Assembly: GCF_030397665.1 (NCBI RefSeq)
Contig: NZ_JAPUBT010000002.1
Span: forward strand, 93,283-157,282
DNA: 64,000 nucleotides
Direction of reading: 5' to 3'
Source: Janthinobacterium sp. SUN073
Lineage (GTDB): Bacteria; Pseudomonadota; Gammaproteobacteria; Burkholderiales; Burkholderiaceae_D
The translations under genes and the position numbers were made by a program. The stretch's first letter is position 1. Every line of letters begins with the position of its first letter. Shown here piece by piece: positions 54,243-61,918 of the stretch. Under the pieces are notes generated by a model. It saw nothing but the letters and a program-made list of their open reading frames with translations. It was not told the DNA's origin and made no database searches.

Positions 54243-55469
54243 ATGCGCATCCTGCACATCCTCGACCACTCGCTGCCCCTGCACAGCGGCTACACGTTTC
54301 GCACCCTGGCTATCCTGCGGCAGCAGCGCGCGCTGGGCTGGCACACGACGCAACTCACGAGTGCCAAGCAGGGGCCGTCCGATGCCCCGCAGCAGCTGGT
54401 CGACGGCTGGCATTTCTACCGCACGGCGCCGAATGCACGCTGGTGGGCGCGCCTGCCCGTGCTGCGGCAAGTGGCCGTCATCATCGGCCTGGCCGTGCGC
54501 CTGCGCCAGCTGGCGCGGCAAGCCAGGCCGGACATCCTGCATGCGCATTCGCCTGCACTCAATGCCGTTGCCGCCCTCAACGCGGGCCGCGCGCTGGGCA
54601 TCCCCGTCGTATATGAAGTGCGCGCCTTCTGGGAAGACGCGGCCGCCGACCATGGCAGCAGCCGGCCCGGCGGCCTGCGCTACCGGCTCACGCGGGCGCT
54701 GGAAACCTACGCGCTGCGCCGCGCCGACGCCATCACCACCATCTGCGACGGTTTGCGGCGCGAGCTGTGCGCGCGCGGCGTGCCCGCGCATAAAATCACC
54801 GTCATCCCGAACGCCGTCGATGCGGGCGCCTTTTGCGTCACGGCGCCCGGCGACCTGTGGCTGGCGCATAAACTGGGCCTGCATGGTCACCTGGTTATCG
54901 GCTTCATCGGCTCGTTCTATGCCTACGAGGGTCTGGCCCTGCTGTTGCGCGCCATGCCGCGCCTGCTGGCGGCGCAGCCCGCATTGCGGCTGCTGCTGGC
55001 CGGCGGCGGGCCGCAGGAAGCGGCGCTGCGCGCGCTGGCGGCGCAGCTGGGCCTGGAGCACGCCGTGGTTTTCGCGGGCAGAGTGCCGCACGCGCAGGTG
55101 GCCGCGTATTATCAGCTGGTCGACATCTGCGTGTATCCGCGCCTGCCCATGCGCCTGACGGAGCTGGTGACGCCCTTGAAACCGTTAGAGGCGATGGCGC
55201 AGGGCCGCCTGGTGGTGGCGTCCGACGTGGGCGGCCACCGCGAACTGGTCGAACATGGCAAGACGGGCATGCTGTTTCGCGCCGGCGACGCCGAGGCACT
55301 GGCGCAGGCGGTATTACACCTGCTGCTGGCGCCCGACAGCTGGCCGGCGCTGCGGCGCCAGGCGCGCGCGTTTGTCGAGACGGAGCGCAGCTGGGGCGCC
55401 AGCGTGGGCCGCTATGCGCCCGTGTATGCGCGCCTGACCGCGGCGCGCAGGGCGGGAGTGGTGCCATGA
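54243..55469 (+). CDS. XrtA-system glycosyltransferase (TIGR04063-type)
   Basis: 408 residues, 3 nt after the amidotransferase gene. Opens ILHILDHSLPLHSGYTFRTLAILRQQRALGW, the signature of the Daro_2409-like stp3 family. Donor-domain marks: VIPNAVDAGAFCV, FIGSFYAYEGLALLLRAMPRLL, LLLAGGGPQEAALRALA and KPLEAMAQGRLVVASDVGGHRELV. It adds a sugar in EPS assembly. The stop overlaps the next start by 4 nt. Confidence 0.93.
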   Translation: MRILHILDHSLPLHSGYTFRTLAILRQQRALGWHTTQLTSAKQGPSDAPQQLVDGWHFYRTAPNARWWARLPVLRQVAVIIGLAVRLRQLARQARPDILHAHSPALNAVAALNAGRALGIPVVYEVRAFWEDAAADHGSSRPGGLRYRLTRALETYALRRADAITTICDGLRRELCARGVPAHKITVIPNAVDAGAFCVTAPGDLWLAHKLGLHGHLVIGFIGSFYAYEGLALLLRAMPRLLAAQPALRLLLAGGGPQEAALRALAAQLGLEHAVVFAGRVPHAQVAAYYQLVDICVYPRLPMRLTELVTPLKPLEAMAQGRLVVASDVGGHRELVEHGKTGMLFRAGDAEALAQAVLHLLLAPDSWPALRRQARAFVETERSWGASVGRYAPVYARLTAARRAGVVP

Positions 55470-57901
55470 TCTTCACGGGCTTGCGCATCGCGCTGGTCGG
55501 CCCGCTGCCGCCGCCGGCCGGCGGCATGGCGAACCAGACGGCGCAACTGGCGCGGCTACTGCGCGAGGACGGCGCGCAAGTGCAGCTGCTGGCCGTCAAC
55601 GGCCCGGTGCTGCCGCCCTGGCTGGCGCGCATCCGCTACCTGCGCGCGGCGCTACGCCTGCCCGTGCACCTGTGGCGCCTGTGGCGCACTGCCAATACGG
55701 TGGACCTGTTCCACATCATGGCCAATTCCGGCTGGTCCTGGCATCTGCACGCGGCGCCGGCATTGTGGATCGCCAGCCTGAAAGGCAAGCCGGCCCTGCT
55801 CAACTACCGGGGCGGCGAAGCGGCCGCCTTTTTCGCCCGTTCGCCGCGCCTGGTGGCATTGAGCCTGCGCCGCGCCAGCGCCATCGTCGTGCCCTCGGCC
55901 TACCTGGCCGGCATTTTCGAACAATATGGCCATACGGCCCACATCGTGCCGAACGTGGTGGACTTGCAGCGTTTTGCACCGGCCGTACCGCGTGTGCCAT
56001 CCGCGGATGGCCCGTGCATCCTCGTGGCGCGCCACCTGGAACCGCTGTACGACAATGCCAGCGCCGTGCGCGCCTTTGCTTTCGTGCGCCACAGCTATCC
56101 CGGGGCGCGCCTGGTGCTGGCCGGCGGCGGACCGCAGCGCGCGGCGCTGGCACGCCTGGCCAGGTCGCTCGGCGTTCTTGCCTCCGTGCGCTTCGCCGGC
56201 CCCGTCGACAATGCCGCCATGCCGGCCCTGTACCAGGCCAGCGACATCGTCCTCAATCCCAGCCTGGCCGACAACATGCCCATTTCCGTGCTCGAAGCGC
56301 TGGCCTGCGGCGTGCCCGTCGTCAGCACCAACGTGGGCGGCATCCCCGCCCTGCTGCAAGACGGCGTGACGGCATTGCTGGTGCCGCCCGGCGATCCGGC
56401 CGCCATGGCGCAGGCCATCCTGGCCCTGCTGCGCGACCCGAGCCGCGCGCAAAAGCTGGCAGACGCGGGCCTGGCGCACGCCGCCACTTTCGGCTGGCCC
56501 GGCATCGCGCCCGGCCTGGCCGCGCATTACCGCCGCGTCCGCGCCGCGCCGCGCCCGGGCGCCTACACGCGCTGCGTGGCCCGCTGGCTGTTTCCCCTGC
56601 ATGAATGGTTCAAAGGCCACCACAGCGTACGCCTGCTGCGCCGCCTGGAACGCTCGCAGTGGTGGAGCGCCCAGCAGCTGCAAGAGTGGCAGCTGGCGCG
56701 CCTGCGCGCGCTGCTGCGCCACGCGGACGCGCACGTGCCCTACTACCGCGCACTGTTTTCCAGCAGCGGCTTCGACCCGCAACAGGTGCGCCAACTGGCC
56801 GATTTATCGCGCCTGCCGCTGCTGCGCAAGGCGGATATCGCCAGCGCGCGCGACAGCTTCAAGTCCGCCCGCGCCGTGGGCTTGCGCCCGTTCGCCACGG
56901 GCGGCTCGAGCGGCGAGCCGCTGCAGTTTTTCCTGGGACGGCGCAGGATCAGCCACGACATCGCCGCCAAGTGGCGCGCCACGCGCTGGTGGGGTGTCGA
57001 TATCGGCGACCGCGAAGCCGTCTTGTGGGGCTCGCCCATCGAGCTGCAGGCGCAAGACCGCCTGCGCCGCCTGCGCGATGCGCTGCTGCGCAGCACCCTG
57101 CTGCCCGCGTTTGCCATGTCGCCCGCGCGCCTTGACGGCTACGTGGCGCAATTGCGCCGCTGGCGTCCGCGCATGCTGTTCGGCTATCCGTCCGCGCTGT
57201 GCCGCATCGCCAGCCATGCCGGCGCGCGCGACCTGCCGCTCGACGGCCTGGGCGTGAAGGTGGCGTTCGTCACGGCCGAGCGCCTGTACGACGAGCAGCG
57301 CGCGCAGATCGCCGCCGCCTTCGGCTGCCCCGTGGCCAACGGCTACGGCGGGCGCGACGCGGGCTTCATCGCCCACGAATGCCCGGACGGCGGCATGCAC
57401 ATCACGGCCGAAGACATCATCGTGGAAATTGTCGATGGCCAGGGCCAGCCGCTGCCCTTTGGTGCCACAGGAGAGATCGTCGTCACCCATTTGGCCACGC
57501 GGGACTACCCCTTCATCCGCTACGCCACGGGCGACGTGGGCGCGCTGGGCACGCAGCCTTGCGCCTGCGGACGCGGTTTGCCCCTGCTGCACAAGATCGA
57601 AGGGCGCAGCACGGATTTCCTCACGGCGGTCGACGGCACCGTCATGCACGGCCTGGCGCTCGTCTACATCGTGCGCGAACTGCCGCAAGTGCGCGGTTTT
57701 AAAATCATCCAGGAAAGCCTGCTGCGCACGCGCGTGCTGCTGGTCTGCGTGGCGCGCCTGGATGACGCCACGCGCAGCGCCATCGTGACCGGTTTCCAGG
57801 CCAGGCTGGGCGCGCAGGTGGACATCGTCATCGAGGAAGTCGACGAGATCGCGGCGGAAGCGTCGGGCAAGTACCGCTACGTGGTGAGCGAGGTGGCGTA
57901 G
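55466..57901 (+). CDS. Fusion of glycosyltransferase and CapK/PaaK-like adenylate-forming enzyme
   Basis: 811 residues. Residues 1-360 are a GT4 glycosyltransferase: LVGPLPPPAGGMANQTAQLARLL, then HIVPNVVDLQRF, LVLAGGGPQRAALARLARSLG and NPSLADNMPISVLEALACGVPVVSTNVGGIPAL. Residues about 370-811 are a phenylacetate-CoA-ligase-like (CapK) enzyme: LLRHADAHVPYYRALF, the ATP-loop region FATGGSSGEPLQFFLG, NGYGGRDAGFIAHECP, and a C-terminal YPFIRYATGDVGAL. In related loci these appear as separate neighbouring genes, so one polypeptide is unusual. It could add a sugar and activate an acyl or carboxyl group. ATGA overlap with the previous gene; it ends the operon. Confidence 0.9.
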   Translation: MIFTGLRIALVGPLPPPAGGMANQTAQLARLLREDGAQVQLLAVNGPVLPPWLARIRYLRAALRLPVHLWRLWRTANTVDLFHIMANSGWSWHLHAAPALWIASLKGKPALLNYRGGEAAAFFARSPRLVALSLRRASAIVVPSAYLAGIFEQYGHTAHIVPNVVDLQRFAPAVPRVPSADGPCILVARHLEPLYDNASAVRAFAFVRHSYPGARLVLAGGGPQRAALARLARSLGVLASVRFAGPVDNAAMPALYQASDIVLNPSLADNMPISVLEALACGVPVVSTNVGGIPALLQDGVTALLVPPGDPAAMAQAILALLRDPSRAQKLADAGLAHAATFGWPGIAPGLAAHYRRVRAAPRPGAYTRCVARWLFPLHEWFKGHHSVRLLRRLERSQWWSAQQLQEWQLARLRALLRHADAHVPYYRALFSSSGFDPQQVRQLADLSRLPLLRKADIASARDSFKSARAVGLRPFATGGSSGEPLQFFLGRRRISHDIAAKWRATRWWGVDIGDREAVLWGSPIELQAQDRLRRLRDALLRSTLLPAFAMSPARLDGYVAQLRRWRPRMLFGYPSALCRIASHAGARDLPLDGLGVKVAFVTAERLYDEQRAQIAAAFGCPVANGYGGRDAGFIAHECPDGGMHITAEDIIVEIVDGQGQPLPFGATGEIVVTHLATRDYPFIRYATGDVGALGTQPCACGRGLPLLHKIEGRSTDFLTAVDGTVMHGLALVYIVRELPQVRGFKIIQESLLRTRVLLVCVARLDDATRSAIVTGFQARLGAQVDIVIEEVDEIAAEASGKYRYVVSEVA

Positions 57902-57985
57902 GCGGGCAGCCTGCAGCACGATGAATGACATCCGCCCGACCGGGGCCTTATTCAGTCGATTCCATGGTGGCTACACGCAGCTTGC

Positions 57986-58711
57986 TTAATCACTTGAAGT
58001 GGGTTCGCCGTCAACAAGAGCAATCTCGCCTGCGAAGCAATATCCGAATGAATGCACGGTACGGATCGGGATATCAACACCGGTCTGGCTGACGATTTTT
58101 GCACGCAAGCGACGCACCAGTGAATCGAGCGAGCGGCCGCTATGGTAGTCATCGCGCTGATACAGCTTCGTCAGAATCGTCTTTTTTTGTACCGGCAGAC
58201 CAGGCTTGCTTGCCAGCAATTCGAGAAACATCAACTCCTTCAGGCTGAGTGCGACCTGAAACTCTTGGGCAAGACGCAGTTCCCATTGCGTAGCAAAAAT
58301 AGTCCATCGATCCGGCACGTCGATCAACTCTACGGTGGTTTTCCGCACGCGCTGCGCGATACTGCCAATCACCGCAGACAGTTCGCGGCAGTCCACCGGT
58401 TTGACCAGATACTGGTCCGCGCCAGAGTGATAACCTTTGAGCTTATCTTCTATCGCACTGCGGGCGGTCAGGATAATGATACCCATATTGCTATTGGCGC
58501 GCACATATTCGGCCAGTACATAACCCTCCTGATCCGGCAAGCCAACATCGATCACGGCTATCTGACAATCGCATTTTGGCAAAGCCTGATAAAACTCAGC
58601 CGCGTTGCGCACGGCGATGATATGCATGCCATTCAGTTCGAGCCATTCCACCACGCTATCGCGTAAATCTTCATCATCTTCGACCAATAACACTCTAATT
58701 TTTGATGGCAC
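57986..58711 (-). CDS. OmpR-like response regulator
   Basis: 241 residues. Receiver domain: acidic pair EDDED at 11-15, phospho-acceptor Asp55 in AVIDVGLPD, TARSA and the switch Lys in YLVKPVD. The C-terminal winged helix carries LSLKELMFLELLASKPG and HSGRSLDSLVRRLRAKI, as in OmpR/PhoB proteins. Its start overlaps the kinase gene by 17 nt, so the pair is co-translated. Regulated genes are unknown; the neighbouring two-partner secretion genes are the nearest candidates. Confidence 0.93.
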   Translation of the reverse strand: MPSKIRVLLVEDDEDLRDSVVEWLELNGMHIIAVRNAAEFYQALPKCDCQIAVIDVGLPDQEGYVLAEYVRANSNMGIIILTARSAIEDKLKGYHSGADQYLVKPVDCRELSAVIGSIAQRVRKTTVELIDVPDRWTIFATQWELRLAQEFQVALSLKELMFLELLASKPGLPVQKKTILTKLYQRDDYHSGRSLDSLVRRLRAKIVSQTGVDIPIRTVHSFGYCFAGEIALVDGEPTSSD

Positions 58712-60092
58712 CGCTTTGCGCCTCCTCTACAGGCAATGGTAAGGTGATTGTCGCTGAAGTGCCTCCTTCAGGACGGTTAACCAGAAGTATGCTGCCTGCA
58801 TGTTGAGCAATGATACGCTGTACCATATACAGGCCGATGCCGCTGCCGGCGACAAAACCGGTGCGACTGCCACGGAAATACTTGCCATACACCAGAGCCA
58901 GCTCATGTTCCGGAATACCGGTGCCATTGTCGTCTACTGTGAGGAGCAATGCGCCATCGTTTTTGCTCAACTGGACACGGACCGTCCCTTGTTTAGGCCC
59001 ATATTTGATCGCATTATCGAGTACATTCAGGAATGCCGTCTTCAGCAACTTGCGATCCCCATGAAAGACGATGGGTTTCGTATAGTGGAACTCAAGCTGT
59101 GGTGCACGCTCACGCCAGAAATCGGAGGCTTCTTCGATAACACTGCGCAGAAAATCCGGCATGAAGATCGCTTCGCAGAGGATATCAGCTTTCCCGTCAC
59201 TATTTTGATCCCTCTGCAGTGCGGTTTCTGCCACTTCAACCAGTCGCAATACGGCGCGCTGCATTTTTTCGAGGTTGGAACCGAAGTGCTGAGCGCCGCT
59301 CGGTTCCTTATTTTGCAGAATATCCAGATTGGTCCGGATGACAGCCAACGGTGTACGGTATTCGTGTGAAAACATCTCCACGAATCGGGTCTGGTTTTCC
59401 AGCGCTTCCTGTTTGGATTCCAATGACAGCAGCAACTGATGTTTGATACGCTCAAAATACAGCAGCAGCAAGGCCGGGAAAAATAGCAGGGTTCCGGCCA
59501 AGGGGACCAGGTAGACAACCACTATATTCATCTGGGACATCAACGCAGAACTCAATCCGACCGGTTGATAGAGTAAAACGGCGATGCGCAAGCCATGCGC
59601 AGTAATCAACATCAATAGACCGACAATCGCCATTTCACGCGCATAGCCAAGCTTGCCAGATGCCGTTTCCGGATGTCGTGCCAGTAGCGTTTGCAAACAC
59701 AGTACAAAAACCAGAATCAGGCTGGCACTGCTGAGACAGGCACGGGCGGAAAACTCCGCCTTGTTTTCTATTAATAAAAAATACGCACATGCAAACAAAG
59801 CGACAAGAAAATACGCCCAGTGGCTTATTTTTGTCCCAAAGAACGCTCTCAATCCGACCCACACAACGATACAGCCAGCAAACAATGCAACATTTCCCGC
59901 CATCAATAACAAGCCTGGCGGGCGGAACGCATTCAGTATGATGATCGTCATGCCAACGGCGGTCAGTACACCGGACATGGCCCACAGCCGCGTATAGCGT
60001 TCCGTGGGCGCGGCAAAATAGACGCCAATCATCGTTGCCGAAATACATAACTGTGTCACGGATAATGCAATGCTGGCTGTTTGATGATCCAT
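58695..60092 (-). CDS. Membrane sensor histidine kinase with seven-helix sensor
   Basis: 465 residues. The first 215 residues are about six to seven hydrophobic helices with short loops, a 7TM-like sensor. Then a coiled linker, His243 in FSHEYRTPLAVIRTNLDIL, N box LDNAIKYGP, G1 DDNGTGIP and G2 GSGIGLYMVQ. GC content of this stretch is lower than that of the EPS locus. It should phosphorylate the response regulator encoded just downstream, with which it overlaps. The signal sensed is unknown. Confidence 0.92.
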   Translation of the reverse strand: MDHQTASIALSVTQLCISATMIGVYFAAPTERYTRLWAMSGVLTAVGMTIIILNAFRPPGLLLMAGNVALFAGCIVVWVGLRAFFGTKISHWAYFLVALFACAYFLLIENKAEFSARACLSSASLILVFVLCLQTLLARHPETASGKLGYAREMAIVGLLMLITAHGLRIAVLLYQPVGLSSALMSQMNIVVVYLVPLAGTLLFFPALLLLYFERIKHQLLLSLESKQEALENQTRFVEMFSHEYRTPLAVIRTNLDILQNKEPSGAQHFGSNLEKMQRAVLRLVEVAETALQRDQNSDGKADILCEAIFMPDFLRSVIEEASDFWRERAPQLEFHYTKPIVFHGDRKLLKTAFLNVLDNAIKYGPKQGTVRVQLSKNDGALLLTVDDNGTGIPEHELALVYGKYFRGSRTGFVAGSGIGLYMVQRIIAQHAGSILLVNRPEGGTSATITLPLPVEEAQSGAIKN

Positions 60093-60216
60093 GGGTCCAG
60101 TCTGTTCGGGTAGCGTAAGAGAGGGCTGCCGGTCAAACGCACCAGCTTAACGTGCAACAAACATTTCCAAGAAACCAGTATTTTGCATATCTTACCAGAT
60201 CGGCAATGAGCAAAAA

Positions 60217-61911
60217 TCAGAAGCCCTTGCTCGCCACCAGCCAGGCACGCACCGACGACGGCTTGGGCAACAATGACGGTGCCGCCCCCAGGCGCGTTGC
60301 CACCGACATGCTCGCGCGCCACTGGTCGGGACCGGCCCAGTTCAGGCCGATACCGGCGCCAGACAAGGTCGCGCTGTTTTCTGCCTTGGTCCAGGGATGG
60401 CGGTTGACTTTGACATAAGCAGTGTCAAGAAATGCCAGCACCTGCCAATTTCCAAATAGCAGCGCGCCCAAATCATGGCGCATTTCCACCGTGCCTGCAT
60501 AGCCGCTGTCGCCGGAAATGGCGCCGATATCATAGGCACGCACCGTATAGGGACCACCGGCGCTCATCTTTTCAGCGGAATCCAGATTGCCGTCAGCCCA
60601 TTGCCCACTCAAGTTGAAGTACAGCGAGTCGCGCGGCGTCAGCCCCTGCAAACGGGCAATATTGGCATTCCACTTGGAAAATCCCCCACTCGTGCGCGCA
60701 GTAGCGGCATCCGATGCCGCAGCAGAGAAGTTATCAAAACTACCACGTCCGCTGGTCCAGCCCAGGCTTGCCATGCTCATGCCACCCGCCAGCAGGTTGT
60801 CGCGCAGGTCACCGTTCACGCTCACGATCCAGTTGTCCAGATGCCGGTCGGTACGCAGGCTGCTGACATCGATATGATCGCGCAGGTTTTTAGCATCGTA
60901 TTGCAATTGGGCATAGATGTTGTAGCGCTTGCTGCGAACCAATGGATGTTTCGCCCACAGGCTGGCAACCGTCGCCGTCCCATTGGCATCGAGCGCACTG
61001 GCGGTACTGCCTAGCTTGTAATGCAATGCCGAGTAAGCCACGCCTGCCCTGGTTCCCTGGCCGTTGAGCAAGGTGTCGTAGCCCACCCGGCCATAATTCA
61101 TGCCCTCACCCGTGCTGATGATGTTGGCGCTCAGGATATCGCCGTGGTGGAACGGATTGACGATATTAAAGTTGCCGCTCAGGCGCGCGCGCCCGATATA
61201 GCGATTGCCGTAGTTGTCCAGCGAAACGTTCGCCAGGGCCAGGCGGTTGTAACGTGTCTCGACATCCATGTCAGCCGTGCCGACTGCCGAGCCTGGTTTA
61301 AGAACCGCGTTCACGCGCACGCCCGGTACGTCGGACAGCAACAGCAAGGCACGATCGAGTTCGGCCTCGGCAATCAATTCCCCTCCACTGAGCGGAACCA
61401 GGCTGGCATGGAGCAAAGCGTCGCTGACTTCGCTGCTGTTGTTGAGCCGGACTTTGCCGTAATGTGCCTCGACGACCTGGATGATGATGACGCCGTCGGT
61501 GATCGTCTGCACGGGGATGATGGCGCGCGTCATCGGAAATCCACGGCCCTGGTAGTACGCCGTAATACGCCCTGCCAGTTCGTCGAGCTGCGGCAAGGTC
61601 AGACTTTTACCTTCCTGATCGGCGACCAGCGCATGCAGCGTCTGTGTGGGAAAAGCGGTATTGCCAGTGATACGCAGCGCAGTCACGTGCATCGGCTGTG
61701 ACGACGGCAAGCTGGCATCGCTTTTCGGCTTGACCTCCAGCGTGGGCGCGTTCGGCTTGGCGACAGCAGGAATTGCCGGTTGCAATTGTTGCAAAATCGA
61801 CCCGGCATTGGGCGTCGTTTGCGGATCAGCGGCATACGCATCGAGTGGCACCAGCAACAAGGCGGCGTACAGGGGCTTGAGCAAGAAGGACTGCTTGGTT
61901 ATGGTGGTCAT
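60217..61911 (-). CDS. Two-partner secretion transporter (TpsB, ShlB/FhaC-type)
   Basis: 564 residues from the ATG ending at 61911 (MTTITKQSF), with a signal peptide to AYAADPQ. Residues about 70-145 form a POTRA domain (ITGNTAFPTQTLHALVADQEGKSLTLPQLDELAGRITAYYQGRGFPMTRAIIP), followed by a second POTRA and the 16-strand barrel. The final strand ends ARAWLVASKGF with a C-terminal Phe. TpsB carries its partner exoprotein across the outer membrane. The partner gene ends 7 nt upstream, an arrangement typical of the system. Confidence 0.93.
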   Translation of the reverse strand: MTTITKQSFLLKPLYAALLLVPLDAYAADPQTTPNAGSILQQLQPAIPAVAKPNAPTLEVKPKSDASLPSSQPMHVTALRITGNTAFPTQTLHALVADQEGKSLTLPQLDELAGRITAYYQGRGFPMTRAIIPVQTITDGVIIIQVVEAHYGKVRLNNSSEVSDALLHASLVPLSGGELIAEAELDRALLLLSDVPGVRVNAVLKPGSAVGTADMDVETRYNRLALANVSLDNYGNRYIGRARLSGNFNIVNPFHHGDILSANIISTGEGMNYGRVGYDTLLNGQGTRAGVAYSALHYKLGSTASALDANGTATVASLWAKHPLVRSKRYNIYAQLQYDAKNLRDHIDVSSLRTDRHLDNWIVSVNGDLRDNLLAGGMSMASLGWTSGRGSFDNFSAAASDAATARTSGGFSKWNANIARLQGLTPRDSLYFNLSGQWADGNLDSAEKMSAGGPYTVRAYDIGAISGDSGYAGTVEMRHDLGALLFGNWQVLAFLDTAYVKVNRHPWTKAENSATLSGAGIGLNWAGPDQWRASMSVATRLGAAPSLLPKPSSVRAWLVASKGF

Positions 61912-61918
61912 GTATGTC

